DNA of 64,000 nucleotides from Pseudomonas urmiensis (GTDB lineage: Bacteria; Pseudomonadota; Gammaproteobacteria; Pseudomonadales; Pseudomonadaceae), in NCBI RefSeq assembly GCF_014268815.2, contig NZ_JABWRE020000001.1:315001-379000 (forward strand). The letters run 5' to 3'. Positions 20,092 to 31,093 of this stretch are shown piece by piece (within the stretch, counting starts at the first letter, position 1; each line of letters starts with the position of its first letter). The notes under the pieces were generated by a model. That model saw only the letters and a program-made list of their open reading frames with translations, was not told the origin of the DNA and did not search any database. The position numbers and the translations under genes are program-made.

Positions 20092-20199
20092 GGTGGCAGT
20101 CCGCTGGAAAACGCCGCCATGATAACCAGTCGGGGGCCGCTTGTCCGGCCCGGTCGTAGAATGACCCTCGCCGTAAGCAGAATTTGAGTGGAGAAGACC

Positions 20200-21546
20200 A
20201 TGAGTGCAGTCCAGAGCATAGGCCCCAAGGACCTGCCGGCATTGCAGGAGCAAGTCGAAGCGATCGTTGCCGAGGCGCGTCGCCAAGGCGCCAGCGCTTG
20301 CGAGGTCGCGGTGTCGCTGGAGCAGGGGTTGTCCACCACGGTGCGCCAGCGCGAAGTGGAAACGGTCGAGTTCAACCGTGACCAAGGCTTTGGCATCACC
20401 CTCTATGTTGGCCAGCGCAAGGGCTCGGCCAGCACCTCGGCGAGTGGCCCGGAGGCGATTCGCGAAACGGTTGCAGCAGCCTTGGCGATTGCCAAGCACA
20501 CCTCTGAGGACGAGTGCGCAGGTTTGGCCGATGCCGCGCTGATGGCCCGGGATATCCCCGAGCTTGACCTGTACCACGACTGGGACATCGATCCGGAGCA
20601 AGCCATTGAAAAGGCCCTGGCCTGTGAAGCGGCTGCGTTCGAGGCCGATGCGCGGATCAAGAACGCCGATGGCACCACCCTCAATACCCACCAGGGTTGC
20701 CGGGTCTATGGCAATAGCCATGGCTTCATCGGCGGCTATGCCTCCACGCGGCACAGCCTCAGTTGCGTGATGATCGCCGAAGGCGACGGGCAGATGCAGC
20801 GCGATTACTGGTACGACGTCAACCGCCAGGGCGAGCTGTTGGCCGACCCCCGCAGCATCGGCCTGCGTGCCGCGCAGCGTGCGGCCAGTCGTCTGGGCGC
20901 GCGGCCGGTGCCGACCTGTGAAGTGCCGGTGCTGTTCTCGGCAGAGCTTGCCGGTGGCTTGTTCGGCAGCTTCCTGGGGGCGATTTCCGGCGGCAACTTG
21001 TATCGCAAGTCGTCGTTCCTGGAAGGCGCTATTGGCCAGCGCTTGTTCCCTTCCTGGCTGACCCTCGACGAGCGCCCGCACCTGCCGCGAGCGTTGGGCA
21101 GTGCTGCCTTCGATGGTGATGGCCTGGCAACCTATGCCAAGCCGTTCGTCGAAAACGGCGAGCTGGTGTCCTACCTGCTGGGCACGTACTCCGGGCGCAA
21201 GCTGGGTTTGCCCAGCACCGCTAACTCGGGAGGGGTGCACAACCTGTTCGTTACCCATGGCGAGGAAGACCAGGCGGCGTTGATCCGGCGCATGGGCCGT
21301 GGCTTGTTGGTGACTGAGCTGATGGGGCATGGCCTGAACATGGTCACCGGTGACTACTCACGCGGTGCGGCGGGCTTCTGGGTCGAACATGGCGAGATCC
21401 AGTTTCCGGTGCAGGAGGTGACTATCGCCGGCAATATGAAAGACATGTTCCAGCAAATTGTAGCGATTGGCAGCGATATCGAAACGCGTAGCAATATTCA
21501 CAGCGGCTCGGTACTGATTGAGCGCATGACAGTAGCAGGCAGCTGA
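20200..21546 (+). CDS. pmbA: TldE/PmbA metalloprotease partner
   Basis: A 448-residue PmbA (TldE), the non-catalytic partner that forms a heterodimer with TldD. It aligns along its whole length with TldD-type folds but lacks HExxxH, as expected. The region [17 protein letters not shown] and the [29 protein letters not shown] segment are typical. I start it at ATG 20200, preceded by GGAGAAG, instead of a GTG four codons earlier. An intrinsic terminator follows at 21664. Confidence 0.95.
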   Translation: MSAVQSIGPKDLPALQEQVEAIVAEARRQGASACEVAVSLEQGLSTTVRQREVETVEFNRDQGFGITLYVGQRKGSASTSASGPEAIRETVAAALAIAKHTSEDECAGLADAALMARDIPELDLYHDWDIDPEQAIEKALACEAAAFEADARIKNADGTTLNTHQGCRVYGNSHGFIGGYASTRHSLSCVMIAEGDGQMQRDYWYDVNRQGELLADPRSIGLRAAQRAASRLGARPVPTCEVPVLFSAELAGGLFGSFLGAISGGNLYRKSSFLEGAIGQRLFPSWLTLDERPHLPRALGSAAFDGDGLATYAKPFVENGELVSYLLGTYSGRKLGLPSTANSGGVHNLFVTHGEEDQAALIRRMGRGLLVTELMGHGLNMVTGDYSRGAAGFWVEHGEIQFPVQEVTIAGNMKDMFQQIVAIGSDIETRSNIHSGSVLIERMTVAGS

Positions 21547-21555
21547 GTCTAGCTC

Positions 21556-21582
21556 GTGGGAGCGGGCTTGCCCCGCGATAGC
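21556..21582. repeat. Single REP element
   Basis: One REP copy (core GCGGGCTTGCCCCGCGATAG) just after pmbA. A degenerate inverted remnant (TATCGCAGGGTAAGC) lies about 40 bp further. Confidence 0.75.
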
Positions 21583-21663
21583 GTCCGCTCAAACGAGCGC
21601 GTCAGCAGAGCGTTCACTATCGCAGGGTAAGCTCAATCGCGCACTTTCCCTGACTGTCAGACC

Positions 21664-21693
21664 AAACCCGGCCATCGCGCCGGGTTTTTTGTT
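21664..21693 (+). terminator. Intrinsic terminator after pmbA
   Basis: AACCCGGC and GCCGGGTT form the stem and a run of T follows. It ends the pmbA transcript and insulates the Fur-controlled promoter downstream. Confidence 0.85.
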
Positions 21694-21706
21694 TATCGCT
21701 CTGCAC

Positions 21707-21749
21707 TTGAAGTGATTCTATTTATCACTTAATAATGAATATCATTATC
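21707..21749 (+). promoter_or_regulatory. fagA promoter overlapped by a Fur box
   Basis: TTGAAG (21707-21712), 17 bp, then TAATAA (21730-21735) looks like a sigma-70 promoter. The 19-bp sequence at 21731-21749 matches the Fur consensus at 16 of 19 positions and covers the -10 region. Fe-Fur binding there would block transcription in iron-rich cells, matching the known iron repression of the orthologous fagA-fumC-orfX-sodA operon of P. aeruginosa. Confidence 0.85.
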
Positions 21750-21762
21750 CAAGCACCCGGCG

Positions 21763-22156
21763 ATGATGTTCATGAAAACCGTCCTCCACGAGTTGCCCTA
21801 CCTGGAAAACTGGCGCTGGCTCAGTCGGCGTATTCGCTGCGCCCTCGAACCTGACGAGCCGCGCTTGATCGAGCACTACCTGGCCGAAGGTCGCTATCTG
21901 GTGTGCTGCACCGAGACCTCGCCATGGACGGTCGCCCTGACCTCATTCCGCCTGCTGCTCGATACCGCCTGCGATCGCATGCTGCCATGGCATTGGCGCT
22001 GCCAGTGCCTGGACCAGGCCTGGCGACCACTGCTCGACCTGCGCAACCTCGACCGCCGCGAGCAAAACCTCAGGTGGCAACCTTATGCCCTGCAATTGGC
22101 TAATTGTGTGTTGCTACCTTCGATTTCTCCCGATGAACTGATGCAAGGATTTGATG

Positions 22157-22164
<8 letters not shown>
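21763..22164 (+). CDS. fagA: FagA, iron-regulated operon protein of unknown function
   Basis: A 133-residue protein without a domain I recognise. It is rich in Trp, Leu and Arg (ENWRWLSRRIRCALEPDEPRLIEHYL, PWHWRCQCLDQAWRPLLDLR) with four Cys, and has no signal peptide or membrane helix. Its position before fumC, an orfX and sodA identifies it as FagA (Fur-associated gene A), induced by iron limitation in P. aeruginosa. Three close in-frame ATG codons (21763, 21766, 21772) leave the start open, and none has a strong SD. It overlaps the fumC start by 8 bases. Confidence 0.8.
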
Positions 22165-23533
<1,369 letters not shown>

Positions 23534-23557
23534 TCAGAGTCGCCCTGGAGGCACGTC

Positions 23558-24019
23558 ATGCAGCACTGGAAACGCACCACGGATTACGCCAATCGCTTGT
23601 TCGAACAAGGCGAGCTGGTCGATGCCCGGGAACATTACCTACAAGCCCTGGCCCTGGCCCAGGTGCTGCTCGAGCGCTGGCATGACGTCGACGAAGCGGT
23701 CGCCGCTTTCGTCATCGCCCACCACAACCTGGCCGATTTGCACCTGCGCCTGAACCAGCCGCACGAGAGCGCCGATTACCTGTGCGCCGCGCACCAGCGG
23801 CTGCTCCAGGCCAGCCAGGAGGCGCGCCTGCCCCAGGCCCTGCGTGACGCAGCGCTGCGTCACAGCGGGCGTACCTACACCGAGCTGCTGAACTTCATTG
23901 CCGAGTACGGCCAGTACCCGCGCACCGAGCGCCTGCTCAATCGCCACGCACCTGAGGCGAGCGAGCTGGCTGCCCAGGTGGACGTCACTCATCGCCCATT
24001 AGCCTACGGAATCCACTGA
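23558..24019 (+). CDS. Conserved hypothetical protein (OrfX of the fagA-fumC-sodA operon)
   Basis: A 153-residue, probably all-helical cytoplasmic protein. TPR-like helix pairs are suggested ([36 protein letters not shown], then [35 protein letters not shown]). No catalytic motif is seen. The gene lies 24 bp after fumC with GGAGG before its ATG and ends 1 bp before sodA, so it is translated with the superoxide dismutase. A role in handling oxidative damage or metal loading can only be guessed from context. Confidence 0.82.
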   Translation: MQHWKRTTDYANRLFEQGELVDAREHYLQALALAQVLLERWHDVDEAVAAFVIAHHNLADLHLRLNQPHESADYLCAAHQRLLQASQEARLPQALRDAALRHSGRTYTELLNFIAEYGQYPRTERLLNRHAPEASELAAQVDVTHRPLAYGIH

Positions 24020-24020
24020 C

Positions 24021-24632
24021 ATGCCGCATACCTTGCCTGCCTTGCCTTACGCCTACGATGCCCTGGAGCCGCACATCGATACCCAGACCATGGAGATCCA
24101 CCACAGCAAGCACCACCAGACCTACATCAACAACCTCAATGCCGCCATCGAAGGCACCGAGTGGGCCGAATGGCCGGTTGAGCAACTGGTGGGTGCGGTC
24201 AAGCAACTGCCGGAAAAGCTGCAGGGCGCAGTGATCAACCAGGGCGGTGGTCATGCTAACCACAGCTTGTTCTGGACGGTGATGTCGCCCAAGGGCGGCG
24301 GTTTGCCACAGGGTCAGGTGGCCAAGGCCATCGATGAGCAGCTAGGTGGTTTCGAGGCATTCAAGGACGCCTTCACCAAGGCTGCCCTGACCCGCTTTGG
24401 CAGCGGCTGGGCCTGGTTGAGCGTGACCCCCGGGAACACGCTGGTCGTGGAAAGCAGCGGCAACCAGGACAGCCCGCTGATGCACGGCAACACGCCGATC
24501 CTCGGCCTGGACGTCTGGGAGCACGCTTACTACCTCAAGTACCAGAACCGCCGCCCGGAATACATCGGTGCGTTTTACAACGTCGTCGATTGGGCTGAAG
24601 TGGAACGCCGTTACCTTGAAGCCCTGAAGTGA
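24021..24632 (+). CDS. sodA: Manganese superoxide dismutase
   Basis: A 203-residue Fe/Mn-family superoxide dismutase. The metal ligands are visible at His27 (MEIHHSKHH), His81 (HANHSLFW), Asp164 and His168 ([12 protein letters not shown]). The [11 protein letters not shown] form and Gln149 in SSGNQDSPL indicate a manganese enzyme, consistent with iron-repressed expression. It detoxifies superoxide in the cytoplasm. The ATG is 2 nt after the orfX stop. Confidence 0.95.
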   Translation: MPHTLPALPYAYDALEPHIDTQTMEIHHSKHHQTYINNLNAAIEGTEWAEWPVEQLVGAVKQLPEKLQGAVINQGGGHANHSLFWTVMSPKGGGLPQGQVAKAIDEQLGGFEAFKDAFTKAALTRFGSGWAWLSVTPGNTLVVESSGNQDSPLMHGNTPILGLDVWEHAYYLKYQNRRPEYIGAFYNVVDWAEVERRYLEALK

Positions 24633-24643
24633 GTTGACCCGGT

Positions 24644-25537
24644 ATGCGCTCTGAGGTGATGTCTGTCAGCAGTGTGCGCCTGTTTCGACTGGCGCTAGGG
24701 ACTTTGCTGTTGCTGGTCGGCACCGCGCTGCTGGTGGCGCGTGGCATCGACTGGTTGGACCTGGAACCGCGCATGCTGCGGGCCCTGGAGGGCGGCGCAT
24801 TGTGTGCATTGGGCACGGCGCTGGGCGCAGTACCGGTGTTGGTCATCCGCAACATGCCGGTTGCCCTGGCGGACACATTGCTGGGTTTTGGCGCCGGGGT
24901 GATGCTGGCGGCCACTGCATTCTCGCTGATCATCCCCGGCCTGGATGCGGCCCAGGCCATCGGTTTCAGCCCTTGGGGCGCCGGTGGCGTGATCAGTTTT
25001 GGCCTGTTGTTCGGTGCCTTGTGCCTGTTTCTGGTCGACCTGAAAGTCTCCGGCGCATCGCCGGAAGCCTTGGTCGGCAGCGACAATCAGCCGGTGATCG
25101 CCGCGCGGATCTGGCTGTTCGTCATCGCCATCATTGCCCACAACATTCCCGAAGGCATGGCCATTGGCGTGTCGGCGGGCGGCGGTATGGCCGATGCCGA
25201 CAGCCTGGCCATGGGCATCGCCTTGCAGGATGTGCCTGAAGGGTTGGTGATCGCCTTGGTCTTGGCGGGGGCGGGGATGTCGCGGTTCAAGGCGTTCTTG
25301 ATCGGCGCCGCTTCTGGGCTGGTCGAGCCATTGGCGGCGGTGATTTGCGCCTGGCTGGTCAATGTCGCTGAACTGCTGTTGCCGTTGGGCCTGGCCTGCG
25401 CGGCGGGGGCGATGTTGCTGGTGGTGACCCAGGAGATCATTCCGGAATCGCGCAGCAATGGCCATCATCGTCTGGCCAGTTTGGGGCTGTGTATTGGCTT
25501 CTGCCTGATGATGGTGATGGATACGGCGATGGCCTGA
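24644..25537 (+). CDS. ZIP family metal transporter
   Basis: A 297-residue ZIP permease with eight predicted helices. The metal site is seen in helix 4 (His166-Asn167-Ile-Pro-Glu170 of IIAHNIPEGMAIG) and helix 5 (LQDVPEGLVIAL, Glu199). ZIP proteins import divalent cations such as zinc, iron or manganese. Its place as last gene of the Fur-controlled fumC-sodA operon suggests manganese or iron uptake to load SodA, an inference. Start could be 24644 or 24659. A GC-rich stem-loop follows. Confidence 0.88.
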   Translation: MRSEVMSVSSVRLFRLALGTLLLLVGTALLVARGIDWLDLEPRMLRALEGGALCALGTALGAVPVLVIRNMPVALADTLLGFGAGVMLAATAFSLIIPGLDAAQAIGFSPWGAGGVISFGLLFGALCLFLVDLKVSGASPEALVGSDNQPVIAARIWLFVIAIIAHNIPEGMAIGVSAGGGMADADSLAMGIALQDVPEGLVIALVLAGAGMSRFKAFLIGAASGLVEPLAAVICAWLVNVAELLLPLGLACAAGAMLLVVTQEIIPESRSNGHHRLASLGLCIGFCLMMVMDTAMA

Positions 25538-25547
25538 TTTAGTTCTT

Positions 25548-25566
25548 GGGGCCGCTTTACGGCCCC
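25548..25566. terminator. Bidirectional stem-loop between ZIP gene and ptsO
   Basis: GGGGCCG and CGGCCCC enclose a 5-nt loop between convergent genes. It lacks a long T-run but fits a shared transcript end. Confidence 0.55.
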
Positions 25567-25582
25567 GACGTTCTTCAGCGTC

Positions 25583-25855
25583 TTACTCGCCTTCGTCGAA
25601 ATAGTTGTTGATCAGCGCCACCAGCGCTTCAAGGGCATCGTGGTCCTGCTCGCCCTCGGTATGCAGGTGCACCTGGGTGCCTTTACCTGCGGCGAGCATC
25701 ATCACGGCCATGATGCTTTTGCCATCGACCAGTTTGTCTGGCGCGCGGCCAACCCTCACCTGGCACGGGTAGCGCCCGGCCACGCCGACGAACTTTGCCG
25801 CCGCCCGGGCATGCAGCCCCAGCTTGTTGATGATGGTGATTTCGCGGGCGGGCAT
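25583..25855 (-). CDS. ptsO: Phosphocarrier protein NPr of the nitrogen PTS
   Basis: A 90-residue HPr-like protein. The phosphorylated histidine is His15 in NKLGLHARAAAKF, and the DGKSIMAVMML segment carries Ser47. Together with PtsP (elsewhere) and PtsN it forms the nitrogen-related phosphotransferase relay, which in P. putida affects carbon use, polyhydroxyalkanoate and potassium/nitrogen signalling. It is the last gene of the rpoN-hpf-ptsN-rapZ-ptsO cluster; the reading frame continues upstream, but 25855 matches the family. Confidence 0.95.
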   Translation of the reverse strand: MPAREITIINKLGLHARAAAKFVGVAGRYPCQVRVGRAPDKLVDGKSIMAVMMLAAGKGTQVHLHTEGEQDHDALEALVALINNYFDEGE

Positions 25856-25875
25856 CGTTGGGTGGATCCTGTGGG

Positions 25876-26730
25876 CTAGAGGTCGCGGTGGCGGACCTGG
25901 ACGTTTTTCAGGGTTTGCTGCAGCGACTGGCCGAGGCGTTCGGTCAGGTACACCGAGCGGTGATGACCACCCGTGCAGCCGATGGCGATAGTGACATAGG
26001 CGCGGTTGCTGGCGGCGAAGCGTGGCAGCCATTTGAGCAAGTAGCTGGAGATATCCTGGTACATCTCCTCGACATCGGGCTGTGCAGCCAAATAATCGAT
26101 CACCGGCTGTTCAAGGCCGGAATGCTCACGCAGCTCTGGCTTCCAGTACGGGTTAGGCAGGCAGCGCACATCGAACACCAGGTCGGCATCAACCGGCATG
26201 CCCCGCTTGAAGCCGAAGGATTCAACCAAAAAAGCCGTGCCAGGCTCGGGTTGGTTGAGCAGGCGCAGCTTGATCGAGTCACGCAGCTGGTAAAGGTTGA
26301 GGTTGGTGGTGTCGATCTTCAGGTCGGCCAAGTCGGCGATCGGCCCGAGCAGTTCGCTTTCAACCCGGATCGCTTCAGCCAGGGAGCGATCGGCGTTGGT
26401 CAGCGGATGGCGTCTGCGCGTCTCGGAGAAGCGCTTGAGCAGCGTGTCTTCGTCGGCGTCCAGATACAGTACGTCGCATTGAATGTGCCGCGCGCGCGCC
26501 TCTTCGAGCAGCTCTGGGAAGCGCGACAGATGGCTGGGCAGGTTACGCGCGTCGATCGACACGGCAACCTTGGGTTGCATCAGTTCGGTGTTGATCAGCG
26601 CATTTTCCGCCAGCTGCGGCAGCAACCCGGCGGGGAGGTTGTCGATGCAGTAATAGCCGTTGTCTTCCAGCACGGCAAGGGCAGTGCTCTTGCCGGAACC
26701 GGAACGGCCGCTGACGATGATCAGGCGCAT
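25876..26730 (-). CDS. rapZ: RNase adapter protein RapZ
   Basis: A 284-residue P-loop protein. Walker A is GRSGSGKS at residues 8-15, and the C-terminal domain contains [19 protein letters not shown]. In enterobacteria RapZ binds GlmZ/GlmY small RNAs and guides RNase E to control glucosamine-6-phosphate synthase. In Pseudomonas those RNAs are not known, so the partner here may differ. It follows ptsN by 2 bp. Confidence 0.95.
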   Translation of the reverse strand: MRLIIVSGRSGSGKSTALAVLEDNGYYCIDNLPAGLLPQLAENALINTELMQPKVAVSIDARNLPSHLSRFPELLEEARARHIQCDVLYLDADEDTLLKRFSETRRRHPLTNADRSLAEAIRVESELLGPIADLADLKIDTTNLNLYQLRDSIKLRLLNQPEPGTAFLVESFGFKRGMPVDADLVFDVRCLPNPYWKPELREHSGLEQPVIDYLAAQPDVEEMYQDISSYLLKWLPRFAASNRAYVTIAIGCTGGHHRSVYLTERLGQSLQQTLKNVQVRHRDL

Positions 26731-26732
26731 GT

Positions 26733-27197
26733 TCAGCTCCCGTTTTGTACGTCCAGGACGACCTGGTAGAGGGCCTCGTTGCTGTCAGCAGCACGCAGGC
26801 GCTTACGAACGTCCTCGCGATCGAGCATGCTGGCAATCTGGCGCAGCAGCTCAAGGTGGGCATCGGTGGCAGCTTCGGGTACCAGCAGGACGAACAGCAA
26901 GTCCACTGGCGCACCATCGATGGCATCGTAGTCGATAGGGGCATCCAGGTGCAGCAGCGCACTGACCGGCGCCGTGCAGCCTTCGAGGCGGCAGTGAGGA
27001 ATGGCGATGCCATTGCCAAATCCGGTGGAGCCAAGCTTTTCGCGGGCGATAAGCTTCTCGAAGACGTCCTGCATCTCCAGCTCGGGGATTTGCTCGGCAA
27101 TCACGTTGGCGACCTTTTCCAGGGCGCGCTTTTTACTGCCGCCCGGCACGTTCACGAGGGAACGGCCGGGGGTCAGGATGGTTTCAAGTCGGATCAT
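26733..27197 (-). CDS. ptsN: Nitrogen PTS IIA component PtsN (EIIA-Ntr)
   Basis: A 154-residue PTS IIA domain of the fructose/mannitol type. The phospho-acceptor is His68 in [13 protein letters not shown]. It receives phosphate from PtsO (NPr) and acts as a regulator rather than a sugar carrier. It lies 12 bp after hpf and just before rapZ, a layout shared across gammaproteobacteria. Confidence 0.96.
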   Translation of the reverse strand: MIRLETILTPGRSLVNVPGGSKKRALEKVANVIAEQIPELEMQDVFEKLIAREKLGSTGFGNGIAIPHCRLEGCTAPVSALLHLDAPIDYDAIDGAPVDLLFVLLVPEAATDAHLELLRQIASMLDREDVRKRLRAADSNEALYQVVLDVQNGS

Positions 27198-27209
27198 GGA
27201 TGAGGGGGA

Positions 27210-27518
27210 TCAGCGGGCGGCTGCACCTTGCAGCAGGCTTTGCTGTTTTTCCTTATGTTTTTTCAATTGGCGGTCGAGCTTGTCAGCCAAAGCATCGATC
27301 GCTGCATACATGTCTTGGTGTTCGGCATTGGCAACCACTTCGCCGCCGGGAATCTGCAGGGTCGCTTCAATTTTCTGCTGAAGCTTTTCAACCTTCATGA
27401 TCACCGTCACGTTGGTGATCTTGTCGAAGTGACCCTCCACGCGGGCGAGCTTTTCAAGCACATAGTCGCGAAGAGGTTGGGTAACTTCTACATGCTGTCC
27501 ACTGATGTTGACTTGCAT
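27210..27518 (-). CDS. hpf: Ribosome hibernation promoting factor (short HPF)
   Basis: A 102-residue protein of the HPF/YfiA family that binds the 30S decoding region and promotes inactive 100S ribosomes in stationary phase. MQVNISGQHVEVTQPLRDYVLEKLARVEGHFDKI and DMYAAIDALADKLDRQLKKHKEKQ are typical. It lacks the C-terminal dimerisation domain of long HPF. I use the ATG at 27518, preceded by AAGGAGAAG, not an earlier in-frame ATG. It follows rpoN by 78 bp. Confidence 0.95.
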   Translation of the reverse strand: MQVNISGQHVEVTQPLRDYVLEKLARVEGHFDKITNVTVIMKVEKLQQKIEATLQIPGGEVVANAEHQDMYAAIDALADKLDRQLKKHKEKQQSLLQGAAAR

Positions 27519-27596
27519 ACAGCTTCTCCTTTGTTGCCCGTGCATAAAGAGGCAGGTATTGCACCTGCCACACAAACGCTGTGGCACATCCCGGGG

Positions 27597-29090
27597 CTAC
27601 ATCAGTCGCTTGCGTTCACTCGACGGTGCGATGCCGAGCGACTCGCGGTACTTGGCGACGGTGCGACGGGCTACCTGGATGCCTTGTGCCTCCAGTAAAC
27701 CAGCGATCTTGCTGTCACTCAATGGCTTTTTCTGATTTTCCGCCGCAACCAATTTCTTGATGATCGCGCGGATCGCCGTAGACGAGCATTCGCCGCCTTC
27801 GGCGGTGCTCACGTGGCTTGAGAAAAAGTATTTCAGTTCGTAGATGCCACGCGGGGTGTGCATGTATTTCTGGGTGGTAACCCGGGAAATCGTCGACTCG
27901 TGCATGCCCACCGCTTCGGCGATGTCATGCAGAACCAACGGCTTCATCGCCTCGTCGCCATGGTCGAGGAAGCCACGCTGGTGCTCGACGATCTGCGTGG
28001 CCACCTTCATCAGGGTCTCGTTGCGGCTTTGCAGGCTCTTGATGAACCAGCGCGCTTCCTGCAGCTGATTGCGCATGAAGGTGTTGTCGGCGCTGGTGTC
28101 GGCGCGGCGCACGAAGCCTGCGTACTGCGGGTTGACCCGCAGGCGTGGGATGGCTTCCTGGTTCAGCTCGACCAGCCAGCGCTCGCTGTCCTTGCGCACG
28201 ATCACGTCGGGCACCACGTACTCAGGTTCGCTGGATTCGATCTGCGAGCCTGGGCGTGGGTTGAGGGTCTGTACCAGTTCGATGACCTGGCGCAGCTCGT
28301 CTTCCTTGAGCTTCATGCGGCGCATCAGCTGGCTGTAGTCGCGGCTGCCGAGCAGGTCGATGAAGTCGGTGACCAGGCGCTGGGCCTCGGCCATCCACGG
28401 CGTGTTGCCGGGCAGTTGGCGCAGTTGCAGCAGCAGGCATTCGCCCAGGGTGCGCGCGGCGACGCCGGCTGGCTCGAACTGTTGGATGCGGTGCAGAACT
28501 GCCTCGACCTCATCGAGCTCGATATCCAGCTCCGGGTCGAACCCTGCGCAGATTTCCTCGAGGGTGTCTTCCAGGTAGCCCTGCTGGTTGATGCTGTCGA
28601 TCAGGGTGACCGCGATCAGGCGGTCGGTGTCGGACATCGGCGCCAGGTTCAGTTGCCACAGCAGGTGGCTTTGCAGGCTTTCGCCAGCAGAGGTGCGGGT
28701 GGTGAAATCCCACTCGTCGTCATCGTTGCTGGGCAGGCTGCTGGCACTGGTCTGGTAGATATCTTCCCAGGCGGTGTCGACTGGTAATTCGTTGGGGATG
28801 CGCTCGCTCCATTCGCCGTCCTCGAGGTTCTCGGTGGAGACGGTGCTTTCCTGGAAACTGTTGTCCTGAGCTTCGGCAGCCGGCTTGCTCTCGGCGTTAT
28901 CGGCCATCGGGTCGCTGTTGTCGAAGTCCTCGCCGTCTTCCTGACGTTCGAGCATCGGGTTGGATTCCAGCGCCTCCTGGATTTCCTGTTGAAGGTCCAG
29001 GGTGGAGAGCTGAAGCAGACGAATGGCCTGTTGCAACTGAGGGGTCATCGTCAGTTGCTGGCCCATTTTTAGGACGAGCGATGGTTTCAT
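27597..29090 (-). CDS. rpoN: RNA polymerase sigma-54 factor
   Basis: A 497-residue sigma-54. The Gln/Leu-rich region I ([37 protein letters not shown]), the acidic region II (about 50-120), the core-binding domain, the helix-turn-helix and the RpoN box [10 protein letters not shown] near the C-terminus are all present. It directs polymerase to -24/-12 promoters activated by enhancer-binding proteins, including the TyrR-type regulator at the end of this window. It sits between lptB and hpf in the classic rpoN cluster. Confidence 0.97.
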   Translation of the reverse strand: MKPSLVLKMGQQLTMTPQLQQAIRLLQLSTLDLQQEIQEALESNPMLERQEDGEDFDNSDPMADNAESKPAAEAQDNSFQESTVSTENLEDGEWSERIPNELPVDTAWEDIYQTSASSLPSNDDDEWDFTTRTSAGESLQSHLLWQLNLAPMSDTDRLIAVTLIDSINQQGYLEDTLEEICAGFDPELDIELDEVEAVLHRIQQFEPAGVAARTLGECLLLQLRQLPGNTPWMAEAQRLVTDFIDLLGSRDYSQLMRRMKLKEDELRQVIELVQTLNPRPGSQIESSEPEYVVPDVIVRKDSERWLVELNQEAIPRLRVNPQYAGFVRRADTSADNTFMRNQLQEARWFIKSLQSRNETLMKVATQIVEHQRGFLDHGDEAMKPLVLHDIAEAVGMHESTISRVTTQKYMHTPRGIYELKYFFSSHVSTAEGGECSSTAIRAIIKKLVAAENQKKPLSDSKIAGLLEAQGIQVARRTVAKYRESLGIAPSSERKRLM

Positions 29091-29163
29091 GGCTGGGGCT
29101 TAATACCTTGTTCGCCGGCGCGCATGCGCCATCCACTACACGAAGGGCGCCGCGGCGCCAATT

Positions 29164-29183
29164 TCAAGCAAGTTATATGCCTT
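29164..29183 (-). promoter_or_regulatory. Candidate -24/-12 (sigma-54-like) element before rpoN
   Basis: On the minus strand AGGCATATAACTTGCTT places GG (29181-29180) and GC (29169-29168) exactly 10 nt apart, as in sigma-54 promoters. It lies about 75-90 bp before the rpoN start. It could mediate autoregulation by sigma-54 itself; the first base and one other differ from consensus. Confidence 0.4.
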
Positions 29184-29275
29184 AATTTGTAGCGTTTGCC
29201 TAGAGCACTGTAGCACTTAAGCCGGGCAGAGGCCGTTTTACTGGCCGTCTGACAGTGCTCAGGCAAGCCTGGGCA

Positions 29276-30001
29276 TCAGAGTCGGAACTCGTGACCCAGG
29301 TAAACTTCCTTGACCAGATCGTTGGCCAGGATGGTCTCGGCATCGCCTTCGGCGATCAGCTGGCCATCGTTGACGATGTACGCGGTTTCACAGATATCCA
29401 AGGTCTCGCGGACGTTGTGGTCGGTGATCAGTACACCGATACCCTTGGCCTTGAGGTGGTGGATAATTTGCTTGATGTCGCCCACGGAAATCGGGTCGAC
29501 ACCAGCGAAGGGTTCATCGAGCAGGATGAACTTCGGCGCGGTCGCCAGGGCGCGGGCAATCTCGACCCGGCGACGTTCGCCACCGGAAAGGCTCATGCCG
29601 AGGTTGTCGCGGATGTGGCTGATGTGGAATTCCTGCAGCAGGCTTTCCAGCTCCTTGCGCCGGCCATCACGGTCGAGTTCCTTGCGGGTCTCGAGAATGG
29701 CCATGATGTTGTCGGCCACCGACAGCTTGCGGAAGATCGAGGCTTCCTGCGGCAGGTAGCCAATGCCGGCGCGTGCGCGACCGTGCATGGGCTGATGGCT
29801 GACGTCGTTGCTGTCGATCAGCACGCGGCCCTGGTCGGCCTGGACCAGGCCGACGATCATGTAGAAGCAAGTGGTCTTGCCGGCGCCGTTAGGCCCCAGC
29901 AGACCGACGATCTGGCCGCTGTCGATCGACAGGCTGACATCGCGAACCACCTGGCGGCCCTTGTAGCTCTTGGCCAGGTGCTGGGCTTTGAGGGTTGCCA
30001 T
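29276..30001 (-). CDS. lptB: LPS export ABC transporter ATPase LptB
   Basis: A 241-residue ATP-binding protein of the LptB2FG transporter, which extracts lipopolysaccharide from the inner membrane. Walker A is GPNGAGKTT (36-44), the signature is [15 protein letters not shown], and Walker B is [13 protein letters not shown]. Its membrane partners LptF and LptG lie at 52.8-55.0 kb in this window. It starts directly next to the lptA stop. The C-terminal YLGHEFRL is typical of LptB. Confidence 0.97.
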   Translation of the reverse strand: MATLKAQHLAKSYKGRQVVRDVSLSIDSGQIVGLLGPNGAGKTTCFYMIVGLVQADQGRVLIDSNDVSHQPMHGRARAGIGYLPQEASIFRKLSVADNIMAILETRKELDRDGRRKELESLLQEFHISHIRDNLGMSLSGGERRRVEIARALATAPKFILLDEPFAGVDPISVGDIKQIIHHLKAKGIGVLITDHNVRETLDICETAYIVNDGQLIAEGDAETILANDLVKEVYLGHEFRL

Positions 30002-30526
30002 TTACTCGGCCTTCTTCTTCGGCTGGATCACCATGTCGATACGCTGACGTGGCGTGGACACATTGCCGCCACGGCCGGCGGTCGCCACCTGGGACTTGGT
30101 GTTGTAGACGATCTTCTCGCCTTCGGTGGTGTTGCCTTCGTTCTCGACCTTGGCGCGGTCGGTGAGGATCACCGTGTCTTTCTGCGCCTGGTACTGGATG
30201 GTCACAGCCCAGCCTTTCATCTTGTCGGGCTTGGCGGCGCTCTGCTGCTGTTCGAAGTAGGCCAGGTTGCCCACCGAGGTCACCACGTCGATGTCGCCAT
30301 TGGCGGCACGGGTCATGGTCACGGTGTTGCCTTTGATCATCATCGAGCCTTGGGTGATGATCACATCGCCCTTGTAGGTAGCTACGCCTTGCTTGTCATC
30401 CAGGTGAGCGTCGTCGGCCTGGATACGAATTGGCTGGTCACGATCGTTCGGCAGGGCCAAGGCGCTCGCGCTTCCCAGTGCTGCGCTCAGGCTGAGCAAA
30501 AAGGGGAGGGTTTTAACGAGCCTCAT
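30002..30526 (-). CDS. lptA: Periplasmic LPS-binding protein LptA (LptH)
   Basis: A 174-residue periplasmic protein with a signal peptide (MRLVKTLPFLLSLSAALGSASALA) and an OstA-type beta-jellyroll (DRDQPIRIQADDAHLDDKQGVATYKGDVIITQGSM). It forms the periplasmic bridge that carries LPS from LptC to LptD; the Pseudomonas version is called LptH. It overlaps lptC by 14 bases and abuts lptB. Confidence 0.94.
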   Translation of the reverse strand: MRLVKTLPFLLSLSAALGSASALALPNDRDQPIRIQADDAHLDDKQGVATYKGDVIITQGSMMIKGNTVTMTRAANGDIDVVTSVGNLAYFEQQQSAAKPDKMKGWAVTIQYQAQKDTVILTDRAKVENEGNTTEGEKIVYNTKSQVATAGRGGNVSTPRQRIDMVIQPKKKAE

Positions 30527-31085
30527 ACTGTCCTCTTACGTTGGACAGCAGGTCCATCCTGCCGTCTTTCAAATACGCTTTCATTCCTTTGCCCGTAGTT
30601 GTGCCACCGGCGCCGTCGATTCTAACGGCTTGCTCGGTCTGCGCATATTGCTTCTGCGGGAACACCGTCATGCGGGTGGTAGTGATGATGGTCTCGCGCT
30701 GCTTTTCGTCAGTGCGGGCCACTCGAACCTGGTCGATCAGTTCGACCTCGCTGCCATCCGGATTGACCTCGGCGCGCACGCTCTGCACGTGCCACGGGTA
30801 GGCGGTGCCACGGTACATGTGCAGGTCTGGGGTGGTCACCAAGGTGACTTCGCTGGCCTTGAGGTGCTCGACCTTGTCGGCAGTCATTTCGTACTGCATC
30901 TTGCCGTCAGGCAGGAACTGCACGCTATGGGCGTTGATCGCGTAATAGTCGATGGCGTTTTCATCGACCTGGGTCACCGGCTTGTCGAGAAAGCTCTCGG
31001 GGCTGATGTTCCAGTAGCCGACCGCCACCAGCAGCGCGGCGATCACGCTGAACAGTGCGATGTTTTTGGCTTTCTTGCTGAACAT
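30513..31085 (-). CDS. lptC: LPS export protein LptC
   Basis: A 190-residue bitopic inner-membrane protein: one N-terminal helix (NIALFSVIAALLVAVGYWNI) followed by a periplasmic LptC jellyroll. It anchors the LptA bridge to LptB2FG. It overlaps the lptA start by 14 bases and begins 8 bp after the kdsC stop, so it is translated with both. Confidence 0.93.
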   Translation of the reverse strand: MFSKKAKNIALFSVIAALLVAVGYWNISPESFLDKPVTQVDENAIDYYAINAHSVQFLPDGKMQYEMTADKVEHLKASEVTLVTTPDLHMYRGTAYPWHVQSVRAEVNPDGSEVELIDQVRVARTDEKQRETIITTTRMTVFPQKQYAQTEQAVRIDGAGGTTTGKGMKAYLKDGRMDLLSNVRGQYEAR

Positions 31086-31093
31086 GTGCGGCC

